This document shows, piece after piece, positions 1 to 8,888 of a stretch of DNA of 64,000 bases; position 1 is the first letter of the stretch, and every line of letters starts with the position of its first letter. This stretch comes from an uncultured Lachnospiraceae bacterium (GTDB lineage: Bacteria; Bacillota; Clostridia; Lachnospirales; Lachnospiraceae): NCBI GenBank assembly GCA_902781505.1, contig CACZJL010000001.1, forward strand, positions 167,617-231,616, written 5' to 3'. Below the pieces are notes generated by a model, which searched no databases, was not told the DNA's origin, and worked only from the letters and a program-made list of their open reading frames with translations. The translations under genes were made by a program, and so were the position numbers.

Positions 1-761
1 TTAACCACCTTAACACGGGTACGGTTACCAATCACATCACCGTTCTGCTTTAAGGTTTCCACTCTTCTTACATCTAATCTGACAGAAGCATAGAACTTAA
101 GAGCACGACCACCTGTTGTTGTCTCCGGATTACCAAACATGATACCAACCTTTTCACGAAGCTGGTTGATGAATACAACAACGGTATTATTCTTACTTAC
201 AACAGGTGTCAGCTTTCTTAAAGCCTGTGACATAAGTCTTGCCTGAAGACCTACATGCGAGTCACCCATATCACCATCAATTTCTGCCTTCGGAACGAGA
301 GCTGCAACTGAGTCAACAATAATAATATCTACAGCGCCGGAACGAACCATTGTTTCAGCGATTTCAAGAGCTTGCTCACCGGAATCCGGCTGAGAAATAT
401 AAAGGTTATCAATATCAACACCGATGTTCTTAGCATAAGTTGGATCTAATGCATGCTCTGCATCAATGAAACCTGCGATACCGCCACGTTTCTGAACTTC
501 TGCAACCATATGGAGCGCAACCGTTGTCTTACCGGAAGACTCCGGACCAAAGATTTCTACAACTCTGCCCTTTGGAACACCACCGATTCCAAGTGCAATA
601 TCAAGACTTAAAGAACCGGTAGGAATTGCTTCAATATTCTTGTTTACACTGGATTCTCCGAGTTTCATAACGGAGCCCTTACCAAACTGCTTCTCAATAT
701 TAGCAATAGCCGCATCCAGGGCTTTAATTTTTTCATCATGAATCTTATTTTCGTCAGCCAT
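1..761 (-). CDS. recA: RecA recombinase, C-terminal part cut off by window edge
   Basis: DNA strand-exchange ATPase for homologous recombination and co-protease for LexA self-cleavage. The complement reads from ATG at 761 without a stop to the left edge, so about 253 of the usual ~350 residues are visible. Walker [10 protein letters not shown] lies at about residues 72-80; the [19 protein letters not shown] stretch (Walker B and L1) and the INQLREKVG (L2) region are present. A strong ribosome site (AAAGGAG) sits 8 bases before the ATG. It is last in a run of minus-strand housekeeping genes but has its own promoter with two LexA boxes, so it is an SOS gene separable from cinA. Identification is secure. 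Confidence 0.97.
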   Translation of the reverse strand, partial: MADENKIHDEKIKALDAAIANIEKQFGKGSVMKLGESSVNKNIEAIPTGSLSLDIALGIGGVPKGRVVEIFGPESSGKTTVALHMVAEVQKRGGIAGFIDAEHALDPTYAKNIGVDIDNLYISQPDSGEQALEIAETMVRSGAVDIIIVDSVAALVPKAEIDGDMGDSHVGLQARLMSQALRKLTPVVSKNNTVVVFINQLREKVGIMFGNPETTTGGRALKFYASVRLDVRRVETLKQNGDVIGNRTRVKVV

Positions 762-778
762 AATTCATTCTCCTTTAA

Positions 779-855
779 GAACATCTGTTCGTATCTTATG
801 TAACAATAATACACAGGGGAGTACCTGTTGTCAAGAAAAAGTCGAACACTTGTTC
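779..855 (-). promoter_or_regulatory. recA promoter with two LexA (DinR-type) boxes
   Basis: On the minus strand: -35 TTGACA at 829-834, 17-base spacer, -10 TATTAT at 806-811. Two perfect GAAC-N4-GTTC palindromes flank it. One is at 844-855, about 9 bases upstream of the -35; the other is at 779-790, downstream of the expected start point and directly before the recA ribosome site. Both match the Gram-positive LexA/DinR consensus core. Regulation by LexA is an inference from the motif and the gene. Confidence 0.88.
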
Positions 856-918
856 ATATTTAGTTTTTCCCGAAATCAGTGCTTATCAATTGTATCATAT
901 TCATACATGATTTAAAAG

Positions 919-1401
919 TTAATAAACACATTCAAGAAGCAGATTTAAGGCAGCACATACTGTCTGTTCTCTGATTTCACGTCTTGTTCCTTCAAAGTGA
1001 TATTCTCTGACCGTAACGCTGTCTTTAGAGGCACATCCGATAAATACGGTTCCCACATCCTGTCCATCTTCCGTGTCAGGTCCCGCAACCCCTGTTGCAG
1101 AAAGGCCATAGCTTGAACAGCCAAGCATGCGGACATGATCTGCCATCTCCCTTGCAGTATAATCTGACACTGCTAAATTCTCTTTGATTTCCGCGAGTGA
1201 AATTCTTAAGATTTGTGCCTTAGCCTCATCACAATAGGTAATATAACTTTGCTTAATTACATTTGATGCGCCCGGAACGTCGATTATGGTAGCTGCAATC
1301 AGCCCACCTGTCAGAGACTCTGCACAGGTGACAGTCTGATCATTTGCCCTTAAAATCTGTACAACGCGGTATGCGAGTGTATCTGATTCCCCCAGTGACA
1401 T
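919..1401 (-). CDS. CinA C-terminal domain protein (NMN amidohydrolase, PncC type)
   Basis: A 160-residue stand-alone CinA C-terminal domain. The family deamidates nicotinamide mononucleotide to nicotinate mononucleotide in pyridine nucleotide salvage. The signature TCAESLTGG lies at about residues 24-32, and GLSATGVAGPD at about 98-108 is the second conserved block. The N-terminal MoaB-like/ADP-ribose pyrophosphatase half of full CinA is absent, as in the short PncC proteins. It starts 1 base after the pgsA stop (TAATATG), so the two are probably translated from one message; recA follows after 157 bases with its own promoter. Family assignment is secure; the exact substrate is from family knowledge. 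Confidence 0.9.
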   Translation of the reverse strand: MSLGESDTLAYRVVQILRANDQTVTCAESLTGGLIAATIIDVPGASNVIKQSYITYCDEAKAQILRISLAEIKENLAVSDYTAREMADHVRMLGCSSYGLSATGVAGPDTEDGQDVGTVFIGCASKDSVTVREYHFEGTRREIREQTVCAALNLLLECVY

Positions 1402-1402
1402 A

Positions 1403-1930
1403 TTAGATATCCCCTTTCATTACATCCCAGTTCTGAGTCATGTATGTAATCAGAGAGATGATGGTCAAAATCAGTGCAATGTAAGTAACAGCCTTCGTTA
1501 CAAATACAACTGCAGGAATCTGAATATTCGCAATCAGCAGGATCACCATAATCATCTGGAATGTGGTCTTAAACTTGCCCCAGTAATTCGCAGCGATGAC
1601 TACGTTATTATCAGAAGCTACAAGACGAAATCCACTGATGATGAATTCTCTTGCAATAATAACGATGACAATCCATCCGGCGAGGCGTCCCAAATCTGAT
1701 AATGCTATCATAGCAGAACAGGTGAGCAGTTTATCGGCCAGCGGATCTGCAAATTTACCAAAATTGGTTACAAGGTTTTTAGCTCTTGCAATCTTACCGT
1801 CTAAAAGATCGGTAAGACTTGCAACAACAAATACTACTAAAGCCGGGATATCAAATCCCAAATATAAAAGCACTAAAAATACCGGAATTAAAATCACGCG
1901 AAATAAAGTAAGTTTATTCGGTAAATTCAT
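1403..1930 (-). CDS. pgsA: CDP-diacylglycerol-glycerol-3-phosphate 3-phosphatidyltransferase
   Basis: Membrane enzyme making phosphatidylglycerophosphate, the committed step to phosphatidylglycerol and cardiolipin. The CDP-alcohol phosphotransferase signature DG-x2-AR-x8-G-x3-D-x3-D is complete (DGKIAR ... GKFADPLAD, about residues 43-65). Length 175 and about four to five hydrophobic segments are normal. Its start lies 17 bases inside the end of rimO, and cinA follows directly, so rimO-pgsA-cinA form one operon. This is the usual clostridial order before recA. Confidence 0.95.
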   Translation of the reverse strand: MNLPNKLTLFRVILIPVFLVLLYLGFDIPALVVFVVASLTDLLDGKIARAKNLVTNFGKFADPLADKLLTCSAMIALSDLGRLAGWIVIVIIAREFIISGFRLVASDNNVVIAANYWGKFKTTFQMIMVILLIANIQIPAVVFVTKAVTYIALILTIISLITYMTQNWDVMKGDI

Positions 1931-3266
1931 CTTCTTCCTCCTCTAATTCCCCTGTCAGATCATATTCATTCGAGCCGGTGATTCGAACCGGTACAATACT
2001 GCCTGACATCAATTCTCTGTCTGCCTTAACGAAAACAGAGCCATCAACTCCCGGAGCATCCTTATAGGTACGTCCCACATAGATATCTTCCTCTGGCATA
2101 TACCCCTCTATCAAAACGTCAAACAGCTTTCCGACACATTCTGCAGACTTCTCAAATGAGATTTCCTGCTGAAGTTCCATAATTTCAGACCTTCTGAAAT
2201 TCTTAACCTCTTCGTCAAGCTGTCCTTCAAAAGAAGCCGCCGGAGTTCCCTCTTCCTGAGAATACGTAAAGACGCCAAGTCGATCAAATTCCATCTCGTT
2301 GACAAAGCGATACGTTTCTTCAAAATCCTCCTGCGTTTCTCCCGGGAAGCCTGTAATCAGCGTTGTTCTTAACGCAATATCAGGAACCTTTGTTCTGAGT
2401 CGTTCCACAATTGCACGAAGCTCTGCCTGATTTGTACGCCTTGCCATACGCTTTAACACCGGATCAGCTGCACTCTGCATTGGCATATCAAGGTAGTGGA
2501 CCACCTTTTCATTTGCCGCGATTTCATCAATTAACTCATCCGTAATTTCCTCCGGATAACAGTAAAGAATACGAATCCATTCAATTCCATCAACAGCTGA
2601 GAGCTTTCTCAACAGCTCAGGAAGAGACTTCTTACCATACAGATCAAGGCCGTAAAGCGTTGTCTCCTGCGCAACGAGAATCAGTTCCTTTGTACCGGCT
2701 CCTGCAAGATACTTTGCCTGATTAAGCAGATGCTCCATCGGAACAGAGCGATAATGCCCACGCATACCCGGAATTGCACAGTAGGTACAGTTCTTATCGC
2801 AACCTTCCGCAATTTTTAAATACTCATAGTATCCGCCTGTTGTGATGACTCTCTTTGTTTTCCCGGCAAATTCCGGTGTTCTCGATGCGTCTGTGACTGC
2901 TTCAGCGTGCCCGTTCTTTAAAACCTGCTCTACAACATCGAAAATCTTATCTGTGGAAGAAGTTCCAAGAACCGCATCCGCTTCCGGAATATCACGGACG
3001 ATATCATCCCTATAACGCTGAGCCATACAGCCGGAAACAATCAGCGCCTTGCACCTGCCAGTTTCCTTGTACTGAGCCATTTCAAGAATCATATCGATGC
3101 TTTCTTTTTTCGCATCCTCAATAAAGCAACATGTATTGACAATAATCACATCCGCTTCACGTTCATCATTAATAATGGAAAATCCTCTGTTAGAAAGGAC
3201 TCCAAGCATTTCTTCGGAATCGACAAGGTTCTTGTCACATCCTAAAGAAACCATACATACATTCAT
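1914..3266 (-). CDS. rimO: Ribosomal protein S12 methylthiotransferase
   Basis: Radical-SAM enzyme that adds a methylthio group to the conserved aspartate of ribosomal protein S12. The N-terminal MTTase domain starts with MVSLGCDKNLVDSEEM, which is RimO-specific and distinguishes it from MiaB. The radical-SAM cysteine triad is CDKNCTYC at about residues 155-162, and a TRAM domain occupies roughly the last 70 residues. 450 residues is the normal length. The ribosome site is AGGAG 7 bases before ATG. It follows the rpoZ terminator, so it is either read through or has a weak promoter in the 46 bases between. Confidence 0.96.
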   Translation of the reverse strand: MNVCMVSLGCDKNLVDSEEMLGVLSNRGFSIINDEREADVIIVNTCCFIEDAKKESIDMILEMAQYKETGRCKALIVSGCMAQRYRDDIVRDIPEADAVLGTSSTDKIFDVVEQVLKNGHAEAVTDASRTPEFAGKTKRVITTGGYYEYLKIAEGCDKNCTYCAIPGMRGHYRSVPMEHLLNQAKYLAGAGTKELILVAQETTLYGLDLYGKKSLPELLRKLSAVDGIEWIRILYCYPEEITDELIDEIAANEKVVHYLDMPMQSAADPVLKRMARRTNQAELRAIVERLRTKVPDIALRTTLITGFPGETQEDFEETYRFVNEMEFDRLGVFTYSQEEGTPAASFEGQLDEEVKNFRRSEIMELQQEISFEKSAECVGKLFDVLIEGYMPEEDIYVGRTYKDAPGVDGSVFVKADRELMSGSIVPVRITGSNEYDLTGELEEEEDEFTE

Positions 3267-3314
3267 ATAGTTCTCCTAATTCTTTTCTTTACATACAGAA
3301 TTTATCTTACCATT

Positions 3315-3357
3315 AAAAAAAAATCCATGCAAGAAACCTTCACGTTTCTTACATGGA
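3315..3357 (-). terminator. Terminator after rpoZ
   Basis: On the minus strand a 14-base stem (TCCATGTAAGAAAC paired with 3324-3337, one G-U-like mismatch) closes a 6-base loop and is followed by a run of nine T. It separates yicC-gmk-rpoZ from rimO-pgsA-cinA. Confidence 0.88.
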
Positions 3358-3375
3358 CAATTAATTCCTTGATTA

Positions 3376-3714
3376 TCAGTCTTCGTCAGTATCCTTGTTT
3401 CCAACAATCTTGACTACACCTGCGTAGAGTTCATCTACAGCAATAGATAATGGCTTTCTGTTGCCATCATCAACAAGTGGAGTACCAACCTTTAACTTCT
3501 TCAGGTCCTCACGGCTGATGGAAAGATAGCCCGGCTTCTCCTTGTCGGCGTTCTTATCGAGCTGTTCCTGAATGTGTCTTGCATCAATAATCTGCTTTGC
3601 ACGAGCTGCAGTAGCCTTTACGATAGAGTAACGGCTCTGTACAAGTGGCTGTTCGCCCTCTTCTACTTCGCTATTGATCTTCTCCATTAATTCTGTGTAA
3701 GATGGATGTAACAT
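3376..3714 (-). CDS. rpoZ: DNA-directed RNA polymerase omega subunit
   Basis: Small subunit that aids assembly of the RNA polymerase core. The protein begins MLHPSYTELMEKIN and has the omega core RYSIVKATAARAKQI at about residues 28-42. At 112 residues it is longer than Bacillus omega: a charged insert (about residues 50-90, with the KPLSIAVDEL block) and an acidic tail follow, as is common in Lachnospiraceae. It lies 32 bases downstream of gmk and is followed by a strong terminator. Confidence 0.93.
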   Translation of the reverse strand: MLHPSYTELMEKINSEVEEGEQPLVQSRYSIVKATAARAKQIIDARHIQEQLDKNADKEKPGYLSISREDLKKLKVGTPLVDDGNRKPLSIAVDELYAGVVKIVGNKDTDED

Positions 3715-3746
3715 AAAAATCTCCTTTCAACTAAAGACGGTTCGTT

Positions 3747-4376
3747 TTAAAGTTTGTAGCTCTCAAGCTGCTTCTGAATTTCAGCGATTCTTTCATGCTG
3801 TCTCTTTACGGAAAGCTTCTCCGCATTGGCAATTGAGTGAATGCGGTTTGCACAGTGACTCACTTCATCATTGATTACGAGATAATCGTAGTTTTCAATT
3901 CCCAAAGCTTCCTCATGTGCACGGCTAAGTCTTTTCGCAATGGTAGCGTCATCTTCCGTACCACGTCCTCTGAGTCTGTTTTCAAGTTCCTCAGCACTTG
4001 GTGGCATTAAGAATATTAAAACTGCATTAGGATTTAACTTTCGGATGTTTAATGCACCCTGAATCTCGATTTCTAAGATGACATTCTTACCTGCATTCAA
4101 CTGTTCTTCTACGTATGACTTTGGAGTTCCATAGTAATTATCGACATACTTTGCATATTCGATAAATTCGGAATTCTCAATCATCGTCTCAAACTCTTCT
4201 TTCTTTAAAAAAAAGTACTCTCTTCCGTGTACTTCACCCGGACGAGGATTTCTGGTTGTTGCTGATACAGAAAGTGCATAGTTTTCAGGAAATGTTTTTA
4301 AGATTTCCTTTACGACCGTACCCTTACCGGAACCGGCAAATCCTGAAATAACGATCAATAATCCTTTTTCTGCCAA
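3747..4376 (-). CDS. gmk: Guanylate kinase (TTG start)
   Basis: Phosphorylates GMP to GDP with ATP. The P-loop is GFAGSGKGT at about residues 12-20, and the GMP-binding block SATTRNPRPGEVHGREYFF follows at about 38-56. 209 residues is normal. The start codon is TTG: the complement at 4374-4376 is TTG, with GGAG about 10 bases upstream, and no in-frame ATG gives a complete P-loop. It sits between yicC and rpoZ. The remA/DUF370 gene often found between yicC and gmk in Firmicutes is missing; only 78 bases separate them. Confidence 0.95.
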   Translation of the reverse strand: MAEKGLLIVISGFAGSGKGTVVKEILKTFPENYALSVSATTRNPRPGEVHGREYFFLKKEEFETMIENSEFIEYAKYVDNYYGTPKSYVEEQLNAGKNVILEIEIQGALNIRKLNPNAVLIFLMPPSAEELENRLRGRGTEDDATIAKRLSRAHEEALGIENYDYLVINDEVSHCANRIHSIANAEKLSVKRQHERIAEIQKQLESYKL

Positions 4377-4454
4377 AATAGCTTATCTCCTTCATTCTCG
4401 ATTGATTAAGCACGAGTGATTATACACTTGAATATAAATTATTCGCAAGTTTTA

Positions 4455-5333
4455 TTACTCAATATTCTGAATTTGTTCCCTTACTTTTTCAATATCGGTC
4501 TTTAACTCGATTCCAACCGAGGAAATTTCCACATCATCAATCTTAGAAAGAATGGTATTGGCCTCACGATTCATCTCCTGCGCAATGAAGTCTAACTTTC
4601 TTCCGACACTTTCCGCACTCTTTAAGCAGGCGATTGCCTGGTCCATATGGCTCTTTAAACGAACAGTCTCCTCATCGACACAGATTTTATCTGCATAGAT
4701 GACAACTTCCTGCGCAATTCTTCCCTCATCAATCTGCGTGTCACCGAGTAATTCAGCGATCTTGCCTTCAATACGCTCTCTGTAAGCCTTCATAATTTCA
4801 GGAGAACGTTCTTCAATTCGATCAACAAGCTCCTTCATATGTTCAAGCTTGGATATCAAATCTGTCTTTAAGTGCTCGCCTTCCTTAACACGGGTATCAA
4901 CGAATTCCTCTAACGCCGCACGCAGTGCCTTTTCTACAACTGCCCAGATTTCATCGTCATCCGCCTTAACTTCTTCCGTTGTAATAACTTCTGGATATTT
5001 TGAAAGCTGAGCTACTGTCATATCCTGACTGATATTAAAATCATCCGCCATCTGTGCAAAAATCTGCATATAGGCCTGTGCCGCTTCCTTATTGTATTTT
5101 AACTGCACCTTTGCATCGGAATAATCTTCGTATCCTACGAACAGATCCACTTTGCCACGGGTTGCATACTCTTTCACAACAGCCTTCATCTTAGATTCAA
5201 AGGAGGAAAGTCCCTTTGGAAGACGAATACCGGTCTCTAAAAATCTATGATTTACAGACTTTACTTCGATTGTGACCTTACGGTCGTTTTCTTCAACCTC
5301 GGCGCGGCCAAAGCCCGTCATACTCTTAATCAT
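4455..5333 (-). CDS. YicC/YloC-family endoribonuclease
   Basis: YicC family protein of 292 residues, beginning MIKSMTGFGRAEVEE, which is the family hallmark. Members are reported endoribonucleases that act on RNA and small RNAs. The second conserved block, KLDFIAQEMNREANTILSK, is near residues 246-264 at the C-terminus. It is the first gene of the yicC-gmk-rpoZ unit. A TATAAT -10 (complement of 5375-5380) lies about 40 bases upstream without a convincing -35. The gene is divergent from rqcH. The family call is certain; the physiological target is unknown. Confidence 0.93.
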   Translation of the reverse strand: MIKSMTGFGRAEVEENDRKVTIEVKSVNHRFLETGIRLPKGLSSFESKMKAVVKEYATRGKVDLFVGYEDYSDAKVQLKYNKEAAQAYMQIFAQMADDFNISQDMTVAQLSKYPEVITTEEVKADDDEIWAVVEKALRAALEEFVDTRVKEGEHLKTDLISKLEHMKELVDRIEERSPEIMKAYRERIEGKIAELLGDTQIDEGRIAQEVVIYADKICVDEETVRLKSHMDQAIACLKSAESVGRKLDFIAQEMNREANTILSKIDDVEISSVGIELKTDIEKVREQIQNIE

Positions 5334-5374
5334 TAATGTACCTTCTTTCTCGAAATTCGGACAAATTTTTTATT

Positions 5375-5380
5375 ATTATA
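5375..5380 (-). promoter_or_regulatory. Probable -10 element for yicC
   Basis: Complement reads TATAAT, 41 bases before the yicC ATG, in the AT-rich divergent spacer between yicC and rqcH. No clear -35 at 17 bases, so support is only moderate. Confidence 0.45.
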
Positions 5381-5463
5381 ACGTCTATTTTCCATGTTTA
5401 AAAGGCTTTTTACAAGACTGCAAGCATATGTTAAGATTAATCACAAACGAAAGGACAAGAATT

Positions 5464-7206
5464 ATGGCATTTGATGGATTTTGTCTTTCCGCAATCAGGA
5501 AAGAATGCAGCGATAAATTAACAGGCGGACGACTCTACAAAATCGCCCAGCCGGAACCGGATGAACTTCTCATTACATTCAAGACGCCAAACGGACAGTT
5601 CCGTTTACAACTTTCTGTAAATGCATCTCTCCCTTTGGTTTATCTAACAGACGAAAACAAGCCAAGCCCGAAGCAAGCACCGAACTTCTGCATGCTGTTA
5701 CGAAAGCATTTGCAGAACGGTCGGCTGATTTCTGTGACACAGCCGGGTTTTGAGAGAGTTCTCGACTTTGAAGTGGAACACCTTGATGAAATGGGGGATT
5801 TATGTCACAAGCACTTGATTGCCGAGTTCATGGGTAAGTACTCAAACATCATTTTCATCGATGAGAATAAAACCATCATTGATGCAATTAAGCGTATTCC
5901 GGCATCTGTCAGCTCCGTGCGTGAAGTATTACCCGGAAAGACCTATTTCATCCCGGATTCCAATGAAAAGCTCAATCCGCTTGAAGTATCGGAAAATGCA
6001 TTCACTTCCCGCATTTTTGCAACAGCAACGCCAATGTTCCGATCTCTTTACTCTAACCTCACCGGTCTCTCTCCTGCCATCGCGCAGGAAATCTGCTACC
6101 GCGCAGGAGTAGATTCCGGTATTCCTGCCAATGTCTGCACAAAGGATCAGATCAGAGCACTCTTCAAGGCATTCGATGCGGTGCGAAATTACTGTATTGA
6201 CGAAGACTTTGCCCCGGCCATCTATTTTCAGGACGGAATCCCGGACTCCTACAGCGCCATCCCGATGGCAATCTGTACCGGTCAGGAACGTAGAGACTAC
6301 GAAACGGTTTCATCACTTCTGATTGATTACTACAGAGACCGTGAAAAAATCGGTCATATCAGACAGAAGTCTTCTGATTTACGTCAGGTCGTTAACACGG
6401 CATTAGAACGAACCTATAAGAAGCTCGACATCCAGGAGAAGCAGCTGAAGTCCACAGAAAAGCGTGAAAAATACCGCATTTACGGAGAACTGCTTCAGGC
6501 CTTTGGTTACAACGTTGAGGAAGGCGCCGAAAATATCACCGTTCAGAACTACTACGACGACAACAAAGAAGTGACAATTCCACTGGATCCTTTAAAATCC
6601 GCGCAGGAAAATGCAACGCGCTACTTTGACCGTTACAACAAGCTGAAGCGTACGTACGAGGCTGACATCCATCTGGTAACAGAATCCCGGGCAGAAGCAG
6701 ATCACCTCGAATCCATCCTGACTTCTCTTGACCTCGCTCAGGGCGAGGACGATCTTGCACAGATTCGTGAAGAGCTCGCTGCGACCGGATATCTGAAGCA
6801 TCATCCTCAGGGTAAAAATGCAAAGAAAGCGAAATCTGCACCGCTGCATTTCGTTTCAAGTGATGGCTTTGATATCTATGTCGGCAAGAACAACACACAG
6901 AACGACGAACTGACATTCAAACTGGCAAATGGCGGTGACTGGTGGTTCCACGCAAAGCAGATGCCCGGTTCACACGTTGTCTTAAGAACAGAAGGTCGCG
7001 AAGTTCCAGACCGCGCCTTTGAGGAGGCAGCATCTTTGGCTGCACATTTCTCCAAAGCCGGAAATCAGGAGAAAGTCGAAGTAGATTATGTGCAGCGCAA
7101 GGAAGTAAAAAAGCCTGCCAGTGCCAAGCCGGGCTACGTTGTTTACTATACCAACTACTCTCTCATCGCATTTACCGACATCTCTAAATTAAAAGAAATT
7201 AAATAA
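5464..7206 (+). CDS. rqcH: RqcH / NFACT-family ribosome quality control protein
   Basis: Homologue of Bacillus RqcH (NEMF/Rqc2), which binds stalled 50S subunits and recruits tRNA-Ala to add C-terminal alanine tails; older annotation calls the family fibronectin-binding protein. The start is ATG 5464 (MAFDGFCLSAIRKEC) with AAAGGA 10 bases upstream; the open frame upstream has no ribosome site. Length 580. The NFACT-N domain covers about 1-280 with CMLLRKHLQNGRL, a long coiled coil about 300-430, and the NFACT-R domain about 450-560 with WWFHAKQMPGSHVVL. It stands alone, convergent with tyrS. Confidence 0.93.
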   Translation: MAFDGFCLSAIRKECSDKLTGGRLYKIAQPEPDELLITFKTPNGQFRLQLSVNASLPLVYLTDENKPSPKQAPNFCMLLRKHLQNGRLISVTQPGFERVLDFEVEHLDEMGDLCHKHLIAEFMGKYSNIIFIDENKTIIDAIKRIPASVSSVREVLPGKTYFIPDSNEKLNPLEVSENAFTSRIFATATPMFRSLYSNLTGLSPAIAQEICYRAGVDSGIPANVCTKDQIRALFKAFDAVRNYCIDEDFAPAIYFQDGIPDSYSAIPMAICTGQERRDYETVSSLLIDYYRDREKIGHIRQKSSDLRQVVNTALERTYKKLDIQEKQLKSTEKREKYRIYGELLQAFGYNVEEGAENITVQNYYDDNKEVTIPLDPLKSAQENATRYFDRYNKLKRTYEADIHLVTESRAEADHLESILTSLDLAQGEDDLAQIREELAATGYLKHHPQGKNAKKAKSAPLHFVSSDGFDIYVGKNNTQNDELTFKLANGGDWWFHAKQMPGSHVVLRTEGREVPDRAFEEAASLAAHFSKAGNQEKVEVDYVQRKEVKKPASAKPGYVVYYTNYSLIAFTDISKLKEIK

Positions 7207-7216
7207 ATTAAAAATA

Positions 7217-7291
7217 AGCGGGTTCTTTTGTACCGACCCCCCAAAAGTTAGACCCAAAATCTAACATTTGGAGGTCGGTACAGAACCCGCT
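7217..7291. terminator. Long inverted repeat between rqcH and tyrS (bidirectional terminator or IS-end remnant)
   Basis: A 75-base near-perfect inverted repeat. The arms AGCGGGTTC, GTACCGAC, AAA and GTTAGA pair with TCTAAC, TTT, GTCGGTAC and GAACCCGCT around a 7-base loop, with small bulges. It fills the whole space between the convergent rqcH and tyrS ends and so can stop both. It is much longer than the other terminators here. The inner part (ACCGACCCCCC-AAAAGTTAGAC) resembles IS3/IS150-type element ends; that resemblance is from memory and unverified. Confidence 0.7.
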
Positions 7292-7302
7292 CATATTATT
7301 TA

Positions 7303-8523
7303 TCAGCCGATTGTAACCTTCTTAAAGTTCTTCTTGCCCTTCTGGACTACTAAACCTTCAGCAAATTCAGCCTTAGCGAAAGTCTGTGCGATATCTTCGA
7401 CCTTGCTATCATTGACCTTCATACCACCCTGCTGGATTGTACGACGTGCTTCACCACGGGAAGCAGCAAGACCTGCAGCTACTAAAAGTGTGATTGCGTC
7501 TACAGCATCATCCTTAAATTTATCAGCAGAGATTGTGGCAGCAGGCATATTTTCAGCATTTCCGCCAGTGAAGATTGCCTTAGCTGTCTCTTGTGCCTTC
7601 TTTGCTTCTTCTTCACCGTGAACCATGGATGTTAATTCAAATGCAAGAATTTCCTTAGCCTTATTAAGCTGAGCACCTTCCCACTTATCCATCTCATCAA
7701 CCTGATCAAGAGGAATAAATGTCATCATACGGATAAACTTAAGAACATCGGCATCATCGACATTTCTCCAGTACTGGTAGAAATCATATGGAGATGTCTT
7801 TTCTGGATCAAGCCATACTGCGCCACCTGCAGTCTTACCCATCTTTGTTCCATCATGCTTAAGAAGAAGGTTGATTGTCATGGCAGATGCATCCTTACCA
7901 AGCTTCTTTCTGATCAGCTCAGTACCGGCAAGCATGTTGGACCACTGATCATCGCCACCGAACTCAAGGTTGCAGCCATAATCCTTATAGAGCTTGTAGA
8001 AATCATATCCCTGCATCAGCATGTAAGAAAACTCTAAGAAGGAAAGTCCGCTTTCCATTCTGTTTACATAGCATCTTGCACGAAGCATATCGTTAACAGA
8101 GAAGCATGGTCCGATTTCACGCATGAAATCAAGGAAGTTTAAGTTTCTTAACCAGTCAGCGTTATTAACGATTAAAGCCTTACCATCAGAGAAATCGATG
8201 AAACGGCTCATCTGCTTCTTAAAGCATTCTACGTTGTGATCAATCATCTCTGTTGTCATCATCTTTCTCATATCAGAACGACCGGATGGATCACCAATCA
8301 TGGCTGTACCGCCACCAATCAGAGCGATTGGCTTATTACCTGCAAGTTGAAGTCTCTTCATAAGAAGAAGAGCCATAAAGTGACCAACATGCAGAGAATC
8401 TGCAGTTGGGTCAAAGCCGATATAGAATGTAGCCTTACCATTATTGATTAAATCTCTGATTGTCGATTCATCTGTAACCTGAGCAATCAGGCCTCTTGCA
8501 ACTAATTCATCATAAAGTTCCAT
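7303..8523 (-). CDS. tyrS: Tyrosyl-tRNA synthetase
   Basis: Class I aminoacyl-tRNA synthetase charging tRNA-Tyr. The HIGH motif appears as HVGH at about residues 46-49 (DPTADSLHVGHFM), and the KMSKS loop as KMGKT at about residues 228-232. A C-terminal S4 RNA-binding domain covers about 340-406 (LAASRGEARRTIQQGGMKVN). 406 residues is normal for the bacterial TyrRS. It is transcribed from a promoter inside the end of pyk and controlled by a tyrosine T-box leader. Confidence 0.97.
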   Translation of the reverse strand: MELYDELVARGLIAQVTDESTIRDLINNGKATFYIGFDPTADSLHVGHFMALLLMKRLQLAGNKPIALIGGGTAMIGDPSGRSDMRKMMTTEMIDHNVECFKKQMSRFIDFSDGKALIVNNADWLRNLNFLDFMREIGPCFSVNDMLRARCYVNRMESGLSFLEFSYMLMQGYDFYKLYKDYGCNLEFGGDDQWSNMLAGTELIRKKLGKDASAMTINLLLKHDGTKMGKTAGGAVWLDPEKTSPYDFYQYWRNVDDADVLKFIRMMTFIPLDQVDEMDKWEGAQLNKAKEILAFELTSMVHGEEEAKKAQETAKAIFTGGNAENMPAATISADKFKDDAVDAITLLVAAGLAASRGEARRTIQQGGMKVNDSKVEDIAQTFAKAEFAEGLVVQKGKKNFKKVTIG

Positions 8524-8577
8524 TTTTAAATCCTCCTAGTATTATTCGCATTGCGCACAGCGACTCTGTTGCACACA

Positions 8578-8850
8578 CCAAAAAAGCAGGTGCTTTGTCC
8601 TAAAAAGGACGAAAGCACCTGCTTCGTGATACCACCTTTATTCATGAAAGGCTCACACCTTTCACCTCAGCGAGTCTCAGGACTCTGACATGTTAACGAC
8701 TGTCGCCGTGAATCCCTACACAAGAAACTCTTCAGGATTCCTGCTCCAAGATGTATTTCGCAGCTTCCTGACCTTAGCCTCTCAGCAACCGGCTACTCTC
8801 TGTAAGCGGAATTTCTGTTACTTCTTCTTATCATTGCATTTGTATATGAA
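8578..8850 (-). promoter_or_regulatory. Tyrosine T-box leader of tyrS
   Basis: On the minus strand: the T-box sequence AAGGTGGTATCACG (complement of 8626-8639, consensus AGGGTGGNACCGCG), followed by a factor-independent terminator (8581-8625, stem AAGCAGGTGCTTT, poly-T). Stem I has its apical CCGGTTGCTGAGAGG block and the base pairing ATTCCGCT with AGCAGGAAT. The specifier loop carries TAC (complement of 8753-8755), a tyrosine codon, matching the downstream gene. Uncharged tRNA-Tyr should favour the antiterminator. Confidence 0.92.
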
Positions 8851-8859
8851 ATTAAAGAT

Positions 8860-8888
8860 ATTATAACAGACAAATTAGAGATTAACAA
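8860..8888 (-). promoter_or_regulatory. tyrS T-box promoter
   Basis: -35 TTGTTA (complement of 8883-8888) and -10 TATAAT (8860-8865) with a 17-base spacer. The -35 lies in the last codons of pyk (ValValAsnLeu-stop), so the promoter is embedded in the upstream gene. Confidence 0.82.

Noticed and set aside
5272..5463. Upstream extension of rqcH
   Set aside because: It runs antisense through the yicC start, has no ribosome site, and homologues begin at MAFDG.
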